A stretch of 64,000 bases of DNA from Cytospora piceicola (GCA_023375675.1 JALQBC010000065.1:80758-144757), one strand, 5' to 3'; numbered from the stretch's first letter, positions 1-14,265 are shown. Made by a program: numbers and translations. The notes: a model not told the origin generated them from the letters alone.

Positions 1-2107
1 CGCGACGTCCAATTGAGGGACCTCAGAGGCGCTACAGCTTTACAAGGCGTCAACGAAGACATGAACACACTACGATCGCGAATCGGCAAGGCCTATGAAA
101 CGAAATTTGTGGTTAGTCTTATGACTGACCTCAAACGCCATCTCGAAGAAGTATCTACCCCGGAAGTCCTCATGCGCTGGAGTAGCGCTTCGGTGCGAGC
201 AAGAGGCGGGCGGGCGAGGGATCCGTCGGCATTTCCGTCATATTTCAGTTCAACGGATGTTCTGCGGGCGAAGCTCATCGAAAGCCTGGCAGGCCTCTAC
301 AGAGCTAAGCAGATTACTGTCGCCGTCACAGCGTATAGGGAGTCTGTGATCAAGGAGATCAGGAATCTGGTGAAGCAGGGGCTGCCCAGCTCTAATGATG
401 ATGACGGTACGTCTGTCATGTCTGCTTCAACCGCCACAGGAGGACGAAAACTCTCTCAGAGGGAGAAGTCTTCGATCCTGGCGCGAAACCTAAGGGCACT
501 TGACCCTGCCGACGCCGAAGAGTTGTTAGTCAAGGTCTACGTCAGCGTAACGGAGATTCTGAGGAGGGCATCAACACAAGTCAAGTTGATGCTGGACGTG
601 GCTGCATCCATTGAGGATGGTTCAATACCATCCGGTCTGAAATCGCCGCCGCTAAAGTCACCACCGATGAGTCCAGGGGCAAGACGAACGTCCGTCGCTG
701 GTCTCGAGGCTCAAGAAGAGATTCACAAGGTCTTGGACTTGTCTGCACTACTCGGCAATGCTGTCGACATAGCACAAGACAAGATCGTGCGAGTGCTCCG
801 GGTGAGGTCGGAGCAGAGTACACACCTGGACCTGGTCTGGTTCCTCCGTTATTTCACCCTCAACTTGCACTTTGCCAACGAGTGCGAGTCCATATCAGGG
901 AGAAGTGGTACTCAGCTGAAGGATGAGGTTAATGATCACATCAAGAAGTTTGTTACAAACCATGGCGATAGTGAGCAACAAAAACTCGCACAAGGCATGG
1001 AATCGGACCAGTGGGGCGCTGTCGACTTCTCAGAGAAACACAACGCTCAATTGAAGCGGATTATGGAATGCAGCACGAGCGATCCGGCTGACTGGGCAAT
1101 TGGTACTCAAGTATGGAAACCGCATCCAGATGATGAGGTGAACGGCAACGAAACGCCATCACAGAACAATGGCGCAGGAAAATCCAGGGCTGTCATTGAT
1201 TCACAAAGCTTCGTTCTGCCGAACTCGGCCTTGTACTGCTTGGAGGGCATGGAGAACTTCCTGCATCTAGTCGTCGGCATTCCCTCCATCACATCGGACG
1301 TCGCAAAGTCACTTATGCAATACCTGCGGGCCTTCGACTCGCGCTGCAAACAACTCATCCTCGGGGCCGGCGCAACGAAGTCTGCCGGTCTCAAGAACAT
1401 CACAACCCGTCATCTGGCGTCATCTTCGCAGGCACTGGGCTTTGTGGCTGCATTGATACCCTATGTTCGCGAGTTCGTCCGGCGTCATGCCCCTTCCGGT
1501 GGTGCGGCTTCTGGCCTGATGATGGACTTCGATAAGGTGAAACGAGACTACCAAGAGCACATGCAGACCATATATGATAAACTCGTCGAGATCATGAGTG
1601 GGAGGGCCGCCACACATGCCCGAACTGCACGAAATATCGACTGGCACACGGATCAGAAGAGCCCACATCCCTACATGGAGACACTGGTCAAGGAGACGTC
1701 CCTGTTGCACCGCAACCTCGTCAAACACCTTTCTGAGGACACCGTGCGCATGATCATGATACCCGTCTTCAGCAGCTTCAAGGAGCATTTCGGCCCCGCC
1801 TTCCAGGAGGCGGATCCAGTGACCGAGGCTGGCCGGGAAAGGTATGTATTCAAAGAACCCAGAGAACGCGAGTTGAAGGTTGCTAACGGGCGTCATTTCT
1901 AGCATGCTGCGTGACCTTGAACTATTCAAGGCGAAGCTAGAACACGTCGATGGTTTTGGGGACACATGCGACTACCTGACGGACATCGTCAAGTCGAAAC
2001 ACGTTAAGAGCGCCTCCCCGCCTCCCAGTGAGACGAGGGGGGAGGACGAGAAGGCAGAAGGTGCTACTAATAAGGACGACGAGGCCAATGACGGTGGTGA
2101 AAAGTAG
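1..2107 (+). CDS. VPS54: Vps54, GARP complex subunit (5' end outside window)
   Basis: The reading frame is already open at base 1, so the start codon and N-terminal part lie outside the window. Exons seen are <1..1841 and 1903..2107. The 61-nt intron starts GTATGT, has a GCTAAC branch point and ends in CTAG; splicing restores the frame (AG|C, Ser) and the protein ends in an acidic Ser/Pro/Glu-rich tail. The visible part, about 680 residues, resembles the C-terminal half of Vps54: helical segments around SEQSTHLDLVWFLRYFTLNL, then a FSEKHNAQLKRIMECST stretch typical of the family. Vps54 is a known subunit of the GARP tether (Vps51-54), which captures endosome-derived vesicles at the trans-Golgi network. 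Assignment is by remembered family similarity, not by a search. Confidence 0.88.
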
Positions 2108-5100
2108 GGCCTTGCGGACTTGGGAACCAGGTTAGAGGGATGGGGCTTGCATAGAGGTGACAAAGTTGGCGTTCCGGCTTTGAATGATTGAGGGAGGAAA
2201 GCATAATTCTGACAAATAGCACGAGCGCATCATATCTGGCAAAAAAAATAGATTCTTTTTCTATGAAGGCCCGGGCCACGATGCCCAGTTCCTTGTCCCT
2301 GGCTAGTCGATTTACGACGCTCGACGACCGCAGTGTAAGTTCTAGTGCGTGGTAGAACGGTGTCACTGTACGACCATTGCGATACAGGTTCCGGAACAGT
2401 GTCTCGCTCCACCGTTGGGCGTTTTCAATTCTGCAGCACAACAGCGAAAAGCCGCAGGAGGGTTAAACTTGCCCCCATCCATCCACCGCGACATGTGGTC
2501 GTCTCCTCGTTCTCGACTCATCAAGTCCTACAAGTTCGTGGCCTACCGTCACTGGGTGGCTGACGGCATGTGGCTTGCCAGCCAACACGGCTGTCCGCAT
2601 CCATATTTCAAGACAGGCCGTTTCAAAGCCAGCCCCGTGGGGTTAGTAGGGTGGCACTTGGTTGCTGCTGTCACCCAACCCCCCTGGCTGTGTTGCCGAA
2701 GCTCGCCGGTCGCCGAGTGCGGGTGTGATGGGTGCACAGCAGCTGTCGTCCAGTCTGTCTCCTCCCCGCCTCCCTTCCAGCCAAAGGGGCCCTCGTTGCT
2801 GTTTGCGTGGGACGGCTTCTCCCTCCCGATCGACGTGGGACGAACTTGTGCTATGGGAGCAGGTTGACGCGTTGCACGGGCGGCGGTGTGTAGATGCCGT
2901 TGGCGTTTCAGGGCTCAGCCCTACGCCAACACACCTTTCACGTCTGCAGATTCCCGCCTCAAGGGCACGAATCACGACGATGGGATCACGGCGACCCCCC
3001 AAAATAGGGCAGGGAAGGGTGTGATCCGTATTGTACAGTAGGCCCATGTGAGTGAGCCTTGGAAGCTGTCGGGATCGGCAGTGGCCAACACGCGGCGTGA
3101 TGCCACCTGACTGCTTGCTCGGGAACATCGAGGCTTGCGATTATCGCAGATCGACTGCTTGGTTGCTACCATATTTGCTTCTTGTAGATACCAAGCAGCC
3201 AAGTATGTATGTATCCCTGCATCGTCAGACTGGGCACATCCTGGGTCGGCCCCGTCCACGGCAGCGATGGGTTGGGTAAGATGGTCATTCATGGCGGTTG
3301 GTCGCACGTATCTATCTATCCTGTCTGACCATCGACGCTGATGATGACTCTATGATTGCATTCCGGCACCCGCCACAAAGCCGTCTTGTGAGCAGCATCG
3401 GTTGGTAGCTTCCGGTGGCTGGCTGCTTCTCATCAATGACCCGGGGGAGGATCGCTCATGTTTGCCAATGATAGACGGTCAGAGGATTGCACGACCTTGG
3501 AAGCACATGCAGTTCATGTGGTGACGTGGTGTCGTGGAACATCCTCACACAGCAAAGGCCGTGCATCCAACGTACTTGACGTCCCCCAAGATGCGCTAAC
3601 CGCATGCAAGATTACCTATATGTATTTGGTTGGACGTTGTGGTCCATGATTATCATCACCCTGACAAGGGCCGCAACAAGAACGAGTATTTTACGGATTA
3701 CAGCCGGACAACTTCTCTTCCCCCTCAACCTCGACCATGTCTGCACTGTGTATGTCCCTTATTGGTATTATTATTGTTATCATCATTATTATTATTAGCA
3801 TTATCAAAAGGTGAAAGCGTCTATTGGTGTCGTTTCGCTCATCAAACTAGTCAGCCGCGTTCATTTCCTGACCTGGGCCCCAATGACAATTTGTTTACTT
3901 TGGTTGGACGAGCCGCGCGCCCCCTTTTCTCTCAATCCTTTGTCCCCCTCTCTCTGTCTACACGCCGGTATGTAATATCTTGGTTGGGTCAGGGGCCTTG
4001 TTTACAAAACGCTCGGGGCATATGCCAGGGCCTCCATTATTTCCGGCCAAGCCGCAGCGGCAACGTCCCTTAACACGGGGCGCAACGCGGCACATTTGGC
4101 CCGAGTTGGGGACATTGCTATGAATTAAATTGGAAATCCTGCCAACAAAGGAGTTCCGGCGTCTCGGATCCCGTCGAGAAGCGAGCCACGCGAGCGATCT
4201 AGAACAAGGCAAAATCAAAAGCACTTCTTTGTGTCTGTTCTTTTGTACCCCCAAACCCGTAGATTCGGTACCGCACATAAGTCTACTACTGCACTTGGTA
4301 AAGTAGCAATAGTTGCCAACAACAACAAAGGCGCCACTCAGAAAGCCCCAAGGGAACATATAACTATTATCAGGCTACTGTCAAGTCGAAGGGATACCCT
4401 GGGGTGAAGCCAGCACGAAAATACATTTCAGCTCGTGTACGTAAACGGCCCCAGCCTGGTGATGGGGAAGAATGCACGACCTTCAGCCACAGAACATGAC
4501 GCGGAATTTCCGGGTGACAAGGGTACCCTCGAACCAGGGCAATCAAGACGGCTCGGTGGGTTCGCTCCACTATCACGACAACAAGCGAACAGAAGTTGGC
4601 ACTTTGACCATAATCACAGACAGTAAGTCGCACAATGCCAATTCTATGTGCTGGTTAAACATCTAATCACAAGTGCGGGGAGGAAATGCTGATGATCGTG
4701 CACTGGTCATCGGAAACATAAAAAAAATGGGAGAAAAGGCTTGTTCTTGTTTGCTGAAGTTGCAGCGTTGACCTATATATATATATGTACAATTGAAATC
4801 GAGAATTCGAAATAATGGTGCTCTTCAGCTATAGTGAGTGTAGCGAAGGGGAGTAAAATTTGCAAGAGAGTGCCGGTCTAGGCTATACTGCCTAGATCCG
4901 TAATATGTTGTCTATGGGGAACTCGTGAATCGTTCATCTGTCGCGCCTTGTTTTCCTCCTTTCCAACCCTGTTGCAAGCCATATATCCAAGAATCCTCAA
5001 GACTCCTCTCCCTAGACCGCCGGGTCGAGCGATGGGAACGGGGTATCTTAATAAACACACTTTGTGAGTGTCAAATGTGAATGGCAGTTGATCGTAGCTT

Positions 5101-5175
5101 CGTTGAGTGAGCGGCGCCTCCAGAGCGCGCTAATTGACCATCCTATGGTCTCCGTTTTCTTTTTCCATGTCCCAT
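2108..5175. other. gene-free interval between VPS54 and the secreted-protein gene
   Basis: This is about 3 kb between two convergent genes. Open frames here are short, overlap on both strands and look like nothing known. It holds an ATT/ATC microsatellite near 3766-3806 and a short TA run near 4773-4786. The ends should contain the 3' UTRs of both neighbours. I see no tRNA-like A/B boxes, no transposon ends and no coding signal. Confidence 0.6.
3766..3806. repeat. ATT/ATC trinucleotide microsatellite
   Basis: An imperfect run of TAT/TTA/ATC triplets lies between VPS54 and the secreted-protein gene. It is non-coding. Confidence 0.75.
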
Positions 5176-5766
5176 CTAAGCCTTGAATTGACGGGCGTGG
5201 AGACGAGCCGGCTGCCAGTTGGCAGTAGTGACGGCCTCACGGGGGAAGCTCTGGGCCTCACGACCCTCGACATCGCGCTTGGACACGGCGATGTTGCCAC
5301 CGCCCAGAGTGCTGATGAGGTGGGTGCTGGTGGTCGACTTGGTCTGGACATCGTCAGAGCCGATGTACAGGTTGGTGCAGCCCTCCATGGTCTGGCAACC
5401 GGAGACGGGGTCCGCGCTGTCTGCAGGGTACAACTGGTAGACACCAGTGGTGTCATCAGGGTTGACGATGGCTGAGACGTCGAAGTAGGTCAGGTCTCCC
5501 CAGCTGTTGAAGGACACCTCGCCCAGCATGCCAGGGGTGTTCTCAGCATCGGTCGGGACGGCATACCAGTTGCCAATCCATGCGTCAGGGAAGTCGACGG
5601 TAACGCTGGCACCGCCAGAAACAGTAGTGGCATCGAGGTCACTTTGGCCCGAGGTGGCGGTGAAGTAAACGGTACGATCCGTGGAATCCATGGACATGAA
5701 TGTGACCTGGTTGGTAGCGCTTGCCAGAGCGGCAGAGGCGAGGATTGCAAGAGTGCTGTACTGCAT
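5176..5766 (-). CDS. small secreted protein (family often labelled 'DNase1 protein' in Sordariomycetes)
   Basis: Intronless, 196 aa. An in-frame Met 47 codons upstream (5907) is possible, but the start at 5766 is preferred because it begins directly with a signal peptide: MQYSTLAILASAALASA, then mature sequence at TNQVTF. The body is rich in Thr, Ser, Asp and aromatic residues, contains a DSTDRTVYFT segment and a Cys pair in GCQTMEGC. A Lys-Arg (Kex2-like) site stands about 35 residues from the end. I recall similar secreted proteins annotated 'DNase1' in related fungi, but I see no nuclease motif, so the function should be treated as unknown. A TATAAAG element lies about 260 nt upstream. Confidence 0.8.
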   Translation of the reverse strand: MQYSTLAILASAALASATNQVTFMSMDSTDRTVYFTATSGQSDLDATTVSGGASVTVDFPDAWIGNWYAVPTDAENTPGMLGEVSFNSWGDLTYFDVSAIVNPDDTTGVYQLYPADSADPVSGCQTMEGCTNLYIGSDDVQTKSTTSTHLISTLGGGNIAVSKRDVEGREAQSFPREAVTTANWQPARLHARQFKA

Positions 5767-6026
5767 ATTGATGGTGTTGGAAGTTGTTGGTTGAACTGTA
5801 TATCCTTTCGAAGGTTGTTTTGGTTTGAGATGATGAGATCGTAGAGATCGGTGTAGAGCCTCCAGGGACTTTGAAAGTGGTTTTTTTGGTGGTATTGCTC
5901 GTTGCAAGGAGTGAGTAGCCTAGGGCTAGAGAGAGTGTATGTCCTGAGATGAGGAATGTGATGTCAAACGGCTTGCCGGAATGTGAAGGAGTAGGTCTGA
6001 GAGCCAAACGAAAGGGAACGATCAGC

Positions 6027-6033
6027 TCTTTAT
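6027..6033 (-). promoter_or_regulatory. probable TATA box of the secreted-protein gene
   Basis: TATAAAG reads on the minus strand about 260 nt upstream of the ATG at 5766. Between it and the ATG the sense strand is C/A/T-rich, as in well-expressed fungal leaders. The position is plausible, but the transcript start is not known. Confidence 0.45.
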
Positions 6034-9000
6034 ACACGTTCATATGACACGTAAATCGCACTATAATACTCGCCATGTGCTATGAGAAATCAAACTTCGG
6101 GGGTAGAGGGATGTGGATGGGTCTTCTTTGTGGGAAACACGGCTAGGCATCCCGGCTAGGTGGTAGGTACTTCGTGACATGGCGGTCCAGACTCCAGACG
6201 AGAAGGCCGTGGGTCCTTTCGACTCGACAACCCACGTCAAGTCCCGGGGTCGTGTCGAGAGCCGGGTGGGCACACACGGCATATCTCCCTGGTACCCACC
6301 TGCCGACACCACGAAGGACATCAAGATCCGATGCGCTACGGACTGTGTGGGACTCGGGATCCTTGCTGCTAGTGTTAGTTAGCCCAACGGCATACATGGT
6401 ACCCGCAACCTTCTTCATGGTTCCATCAGCCCATCAGCCCTTTGCCCACCTGGGCAATGAGAACCGAGGGGCCAACCTTGGAAGGCTCTAAGAAAAACAA
6501 GATTTTCTTCCCCCGAGTCTGACAGTCTGACAGTCTGAATTGCAACTTGGGATTTGCCGATGTTTTCCCCTCCTTTGCCTGGAAAATCGCAGACATAAGA
6601 GACTTCTCCGCAATATGTCGGGGTGATGGCTGTTTGCAACTGTCAGAACGGCCTCTACCGTTCAACGATTCCTTAGATGCCGAGTTATAGTATAGTAGTG
6701 CCCAACCGGTGATCCCCTTGGTTGCCCCGAATTATATAGAGACAGGAGCCACTTGGACATCCAGGTCAACTGGTCGCACGAATCCAACGCCTTGGCAAAC
6801 CTGAACGGTGGGTGAATGATGAGTTGCCCAGCCTGCCGACCCAGCCACTCACTGGTCAGGCCCTCACACACACTTTGCGATACCGCACAGGTATTATTGT
6901 ATCGAGGACTTTGGTACAAAGCCCGAGGCACTGTGAAAGAAGTTGGCGCATCGCATCCTGACGTGGCTTGTTGCGACTTAGTCATGACGGAAAAGAAAAA
7001 AGAGGGGGGGAGGAGAAGGGGGGGACAAAGAATAAAATGTGTAGGCAAGGAGCGGCGCTAGAGGTTAAGGTCTTTCAGGTGTATGTGAATTTTCAGGCAC
7101 CTTTCCGCCGTGATTGGCTGAGCGGGTCTTCCGGCGCCGGCAGGGGCGGAATGGACGGGTACCTGAGAGTTCCTAGGGCCAACCATGTGTCTGTCCCTGA
7201 CAGGCTCAGCCGGCAACGATTTCCTGGGTGTGATCGGTCCAGGGGCAGAGCTTCTGAAGATTGCTCCTTATTACGCAAGCCTGCATGTGCTGACTCTGCG
7301 AAAAGACTTGATGGTTGGCCAGGACACTTCAGATGGAGACGTGATCTCGGACTCGTGTTTCTCACCACGCATTGCCGTTGCAACTGATCTCGACACGCTC
7401 ACGTAATAAACAGCAGGAGGGGGGGGGGTCAAAGCATGCGTATGTTGTAATGGTTCCAACTGCTAGCGGATTGCTTCCCATGCCGCTTGGCTTGTGAAAG
7501 AAACGCGCAACAGATGAGGCGAAAGACTATGGGAAGTTCACTTGACAGCCGTACAGAAGAGGGGAAACAGGGACTAGATGTCAACAAGGGGGTCAAAGCA
7601 GTAGATCCTGCAGCCACAGGAGTCAGGCTCGCTGACATGCCGACTTGTCCTGCCAGTATCTGGCGTGCACTGTGAATTGTAGCCACTTGAGCTACAGCAT
7701 GATCGTGGAGTAGAGTTGGTCAGCCAAGGAAAAACAGAAGGATGCTCCTGGGTGATCTGTATCGAAAGAAGGTTTCCCCTCTTTCATCTACCCTGTCAAA
7801 ACTTTGATCGAATCTGCTGTCAGCTGTCGCGTGGTAGTGGGGTAGTCCGAATACCAGCTTACCCAGTACATCGAGTTTGAACTTGTCAGCATGTTCATAC
7901 GTCCCCTCTTTCGACGAAGTGTTTTGATTACAACTTGTTCAACCACTGGCCAAGTGGTGCTGTGTAGAGTCTTCCAGGGTGGACGTGGCAGGCGAAATGA
8001 ATGTACCGACCAGGACACACAATGTGCGGTCCCATGAGTGGTGTAGTTTGGGCAAGTCTAAGCGGCCTCATCATGAGATGGCAGCAGGCTGGGTGCTGAC
8101 CGAGTAAGATACCGCCGGCGTGCAACATCTTGTTGCATGGGAACATATCGATAAGATGTGACGTTCCCGCGGCAGGTAGGCTGCCCGCCTCACCTTGTGC
8201 TGCCTAACTCGGGGGCCAGGGCCCGGAACCCGATCGTAACTGCATTGGTTCTGTCTCTGCTGAGCGGTGAAGGCTGAGATGGAGGGTGAGCTCCTTGGGC
8301 GCCGGGCCCTCGTTGCATGTGATATTGCCAACAAACTCCGGTATCGACTCGGTGTCACTGTACAACAAACAGCGTGGTTAGTAGGCAGAGAGACACTATC
8401 TTGCCAGCCTGCAAGAGGAAAGTCTGGTACCACTGAATGGAGACAACAAATCCCGCAGCTCCGACGCTCACCATTGGCAGTTGCTTGGTGGTGACAGATA
8501 CAGTCCCTACTAGTAGAGGTAAGACGGTGCCTTGTTTCAGCAGCAGCAAAGACAAACTGTGCAAACTGCCAAGGACTTCCAGAACGAGAATTGCAAAACG
8601 TGTGGGACGGGCGGAATATGCAGACGTCATTTCGCTGGACGGCCATTCATTGGCGCTGAGAAGCAACCCCTGATGTCTGCTGATGCTGGCCAATAGGTCC
8701 AAGCCCAGTTTTCCAGCGACAACTGGGGGATGGAAGAAATCCAATTGGTGACAATTTCCATCGCTGATCAGCCAGTCCAAACGGACGCAGAGCAGACACG
8801 ATCCGGGATCCGGGATCCGAGGGAAAAAAGACCTTATCGATAGCGCAAGCAAAGTGGATTCCGGACCGATTGCAGTCCTTGGAAAGTGTGAGATGGATCG
8901 GCAGTGATCGCCAGGCACGTAAGGATGACCGAGAGCTACCTGAAATTCGGGAAAGCTTGTGTTGCTAATCAAACACCGATCGGGGCCGATGACAGAAATT

Positions 9001-12000
9001 TTCGTTGTGCCGCGGCGGTCGGCCAAGTTGCGAAGCTACGCCGAAGGCCTGGAGCAATTTGTCCTTGTGGCGTGCGGGTTTGCAAGACGATTCCATGATC
9101 GGACACAAACCTCCACCAATTTAGTGACTATAGTTAATGCGTCGTCATGATGACAGCACGGATTTAGCGCTGGTGAGCGGCGGAGAGGCAGTTTGCGTCT
9201 TCGTGTGCTTTGCGCCACGCCGCGATTCGATACTCTTTGGCCACCGCATTGCCAGGGACTGCCTGACACCTGGAGAATTCTCTCTTTCGGGCTCTGTTGC
9301 AAATATAAGTCGGCCTGTACACGGAGGCTCAAGGATAGGCAGCTCAAAGCTCAAGAACGCTTGATTGGTAGTACTGCTCACCAGATTTCGCCCGTGAGGG
9401 ACAGATCCAGTGTGCACAAGACAAATGGCCGCATTGACCCCAGTAGCTTCCATATCCAAACGCTATGGGGACGCTACCTGTACTGGTATCTCAAATGGAG
9501 GGATCTGGAAGAAATCCAATCCCTGGGGCTTGTACAGTACGCTTCCTAGAAGTGCAAATAGGTGGATGTAGTCAGCCTCAATGTTTGCAGCTCCATATCC
9601 TCGCCAGTGAACGTAGGCCGGTATTGTCAGGAAATAGCCGCGACAATTGTATCCTTTGCATATTGCTGCACTGCGGCCGACTCCGATGAGAAACGGGACT
9701 GGCAAGGACGGAGATATCTGGAGACTTTTCGGCCCCTATCCACGAAGGCCAGAATACTGATGGGCAATGTCTCTGATATTAAGTGCAGGCCAGGTCAAGG
9801 CGGATCCGGTTGCGTTCTTTCGTAGTCGACCATACACCACACGAGAACTCTTGGAACAGAAGAGTGCTTGTGTTCAAGCTGATTGCAAGCACAGTCTGTA
9901 TGTGCTTACTGTGTGGTATGTGCTTCGCTGGACCTTGTCAGTTGACTCCAGCATAATTCGAAGACATTTGAGTTCTCCACAGTATAGGGGCCCAAGCCTT
10001 GCCAAGGCCGACAAGCTCGCCGACGACAATGTCTGAACAGTCGTTCAAGGGGTCTTGATCCGCAGCTGCAGCGCGTGTCGCGACTCCAATTTCGCAAGTA
10101 CTGCGCAAGCGTAGCAAGCCAGGCAGCAAGGATGACCGCGTAGGATCTCCAGCAGCCGGTTATCAAGACTTCGGAGAACAGCATTTTGCACCATCACCTC
10201 TTTGAGTACAACTCCGAGCTCAGAGAAATCAGAAATTATCTCGGCGGTCGGTTAGGAGAACGAGGTCCAGTGCTGACGGAAGCGGTCTCCTTAATCTGTA
10301 CTGTGACAGCTGAGGCTGGGACATAGACGGACACACCTGCAGCATCTCAAAATGGCATGTCGTTCCACTTGATGTCTTCGTCCCGGGTTCCTCGGTTGCG
10401 GAAGGGTTCCGTTGTTCTCACAGGTGGGATATCGCCTGGCCTGGCATCCTTGGTCAGCTTTCAAGTGCTCACAGGCTGTCTCAGCACAGTCCACATACCC
10501 AGACAGAAACGTATGAACTTTGGCGTCGAACCAGCAGCCGTCACGCCAGACGCGTGTCCCAAACCGCCGAGCCACAATGTGAATGACGGGGCAGGCCCAA
10601 TGTTTCTAGCTTGCCGGGTACCGAGGCTTCCGCCGAAAAGTTCTAGACCCCCAAATTCTCGACGCCAATGGCGAACTTTGAGAGTCAGTACACCGTGGCT
10701 CTCGCATGAGGCATCGTCTGTCATATCGGGTAATATTCGCACGCCACATCAACCCCAGACTTGAGGCCCTATCTGCCTGCAGCGTGTCTCCCTGTCGCAA
10801 AGGAATCTCGGCTGCGGCCAAAGGGTTGCAATATGGAGACACACGACCCAGGGTCTCCAGCGTGTGGCTAATTCCACAAGTTTGGCTGTTTAGCTCATGC
10901 CCAGAATAGCTAACTATTCTTGGCCGTTGAAGCTAACAGACGTTTCAACTCCCAATATATTCAAGAAATTCGTGGGTTGGCGCAAGCAGTTCGACGCCGG
11001 TGGCGAGCATTGATGCCATGACGGCTGGGCCGTGATGAAAGTCTCGCCGGCCCAGGGTAAACGTGAAGAGGAACATCGACACGGAAAGAGAACCGCTCAT
11101 TTGAGCCCGAATCGGCGACCTTGATCAATCAGCGATGGACAGGTTCATCGGTTACAAAGCGCTGCGTTTGCTTCCTTTTCGATGGGCCTGTTGGGGGAGT
11201 GGGGCTTGTTCTCCAGTCGGGTCCAGGTGATGAAGTTGTCAGGGAAGCGTTCATCGCCGGTTCGCCGCTTCCCAGCATTTGGCAGCAAGGCACCGTTCGC
11301 CAATCGGTGACCCAAAGATATTGTAAGGCGGGCTCAGGTACGAGACACTCCATATATGTCCCACTTTGACGCCGTTTCGACAGCATCTGCTTGATCTTTC
11401 AATTCGATTCTCCAGCTTGACTTTCAGCATCTCCGGCCATTATGGCACGATTGACTTGCAACGCTGCGAGTTCTCGGGCTGGAATAGTAACAATCTGGGT
11501 GTAAATGTCGTGCCGTGACAAGATCGAATGGTCCAGGCTGCGGCATAAGGCATCCAAATCAAAGAGATCGAAGCAAACAAATAATCTCAAACAGCCCTGC
11601 AGCTTTGGTGATGTGCCTTTTAACAATATCTTGAGTACAGCGCATGACAGGACACGTCGTTTAGGTGGTTGTGAGGTGTGTTCTGGCCAGATCATGGTCT
11701 CGACAACGGTTTGCTTGGGAGGAAGGCTGGCCACCTGGCCCCCCCAAAAGATGGCCATGATCTGTTGACGAGACATGTGTCAAAAGCTCTGGATAGTCGA
11801 ATAATCTCTCCCAACTCCTTCTTATTAGTCGCGAATATGAGCCTGCCCATGGTCGTTATTCGCTGACCTCTTGCCTGGTCCAGGGCTAGTAGCTGTTGCC
11901 ACCGTGGCAGTTCGTCAGACGTCTGGAGATCTGGTCAAGCCAGAGCGATTTCCACAAGTGCCCAGTACACACGCCCTTGCCGCTTGAACTATCCCAGTTA

Positions 12001-13962
12001 CGATGATGTCTTGGTCAGAGTCTCCTAACATGCACTATCATTGTCTCAAGACTCCATAGTGCCATGATGCGTTTTATCGACGGAGTCAAGTGCTTAGCAA
12101 GGCAGCAAGAAGTCGTGAAATCTCCTCGATTCACAACGTATCTTTTAGGCGATAGACGTAGTTCCGTATTGTTCCTAGAAAGCTTTTTGTCGTCGGAGGT
12201 TTGATCGCGCAAGCAAAGGACCGCATGTGTTGCGATCTATATGCCTGGAGGATGAAGGTCCTGATATGAGCCTATCTCTCATGCGCGGTTGTGGATGGTC
12301 TAGGGTGAAATAACTTGAAGTCGCACAAGACTGCCTCGGAAAATAGCTCAGGCCAATTGAAAAACTCACTCGAGCCGTTCATCAGTACTTACGGTCTGGT
12401 GCCTTGATGCCGCAACCTGCTCCAAAGCCAGCGGCACATCGAGCGTAGGAAGGACCGAGGACCCCAAAGACTACCTAGGTAAGTGAGACTGTGTGCCAAC
12501 CTTGAACCTGCAGAATATGTCAGCCACGTTATTACTACTTGGTTGCTGACGTTGTCATTGGCTTGTCAGATCGGTGATGCCGAAGTCATCAAGACGTTTG
12601 GTTCAATCAAGGGCATACGAGGCATACGAACACGATTTGTGCCTTGTGATCATGAGAATCATTCTTTATTTGGGACATGTATCGGCCCGGCTGAGACCAT
12701 TTTGGAGGGTGTGCATGTTAAGAGTGATGAGTCCCTTGGACTTCGATGGCGCTGGAGGGCAAAGTGACGGTAAGACAACAAGGTCGAGGTGAGGTAACGT
12801 TCAGGTCAGGTTCTGTACTGGGTAGCATTTTCACCTCAAGCCAAGAAGACCCACACACTGCAAGTTGGAGTGGGACTCAAGCTGTCAGACTGGCTACATA
12901 GTATACGCGGGGTCAAAGCGGGCTCGGGTCTGGCCTCATCGACGACATGTCAACTAACATGAGGCGTCCATTCGTCAAATTTGCCTCAAAAACAACAGCA
13001 AAGACGAAAACGACAGAATCATTCCATGCTGCCATGGAAACTAAATATACTATAGCCGTTGACAGATCTCAGGAAATGCCGGTAGCCAACACCTACGTGG
13101 GCACCTAGGTAGGTAGATTGCAACGTACTGCATCGGCGTGCGTGATGCCAAGGGCGCCCCTGCTTCGTCAACTATCGCCTCACTGCAGGAGCCCTGTTTC
13201 CCAAAACTGAAGTAGAGACTCAGTGCTGACCAATGACGGACCTCGCTGCTGACAGCTGTTCGACGACACCTCGTATTTGACATGGACGATCGATTGCCTC
13301 GACACCATCACTACTGCCACCACCAACAGCCAATTCACCGAGGCTGCTGTCTGAGCCATGTGAGGATATCGGCTAGCCGGCCCTTTCTGGCAGCAAATCA
13401 ATCAGGGTTCCTAGAATCTGACCCCGTTCGGCAAGTGGCTTAATGCGACGCAGCCAGCCAGGTTGAGACGAGACCTTGGAAGGTATGGCGTCGCATAAGG
13501 AGCATATCACCAAGACTTATTCACAAGCTTCCCGCCGAGCTGGGACCAGTACCGCGGCGATACTGTGAAGGTCCGCGGGAGGCTCTTTGCGGCAACTTGA
13601 GAAGATGACAAGCGTCTGTCCATGATGTCTTTATTCTCTCTCATGTCGGCTACACACCCACTGCCTTTTCCTCAGAGCCTGTGGGCTTGGACAGGAGGTG
13701 AGCACTGTCAGTCAAATGCTGTCATGGTGGGCTTTCTTTTGTCAAATCTTGAAGTCGCTGAAAGCTTCCAACTGGCAAGTGCGAGGTTAAGGCTCGGCGT
13801 GGTTCAGGGATCCCATGGCCTCCGGGCCGACATGCTCTCGAGCTGGAGTTGGTTTCTTCGTAAATACGGTAAGAGAGGCGGCTTACATTCTTCCGACTCC
13901 AAGGTTGTCCACGGGTTTTAGTTCTGGCACGGCCAATTGTTCAATGTTCTCATGGGTACTTG

Positions 13963-14009
13963 CCTACCCAGGTATTTATATACCCAGGTAGGTATCTATA
14001 GGTACTTAC
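13963..14009. repeat. cluster of CCAGGTA / TAGGTA motifs
   Basis: Within 47 bp the words TACCCAGGTA, ATACCCAGGTAGGTA and TATAGGTACTTA follow one another about 500 bp upstream of the GPI-protein gene. They are variants of the TACCTAGGTA motif that recurs in other gene-free parts of the window. Confidence 0.5.
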
Positions 14010-14265
14010 TCATCGGGCAAGGATGCAGAAGGCACATGGGCAGGCAGAAGCCCAGGCGGCCAGGGCAGTATGGGCAGGTGAGAAGAGAATACGGTGCTTT
14101 CCTCCCTTCCGGCCGCGCCTTCCGGTGGTCGTGAAGACGATGTGAGGTGTCTTGCAAGTGCTTGTCGTTGGTCACTTGCATTTGCAGTCGCAGCATTCGC
14201 GCCTACCCTTCCGGATGTGCCTGCGTGCGCCTGCATTTGGGCAGCCCTCTTCTTTCCCCCTCTGA

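Noticed and set aside
4501..4560. tRNA-like B-box word (CTGGTTCGAGG on the minus strand)
   Set aside because: No matching acceptor stem, anticodon arm or A box could be folded around it. A covariance-model search would decide.
8355..9026. 223-codon minus-strand open frame
   Set aside because: No family resemblance, no sensible domain or splice pattern; one such frame is expected by chance in 64 kb with six frames.
10510..10560. second B-box-like word (TGGTTCGACGCC on the minus strand)
   Set aside because: No cloverleaf can be drawn by eye.
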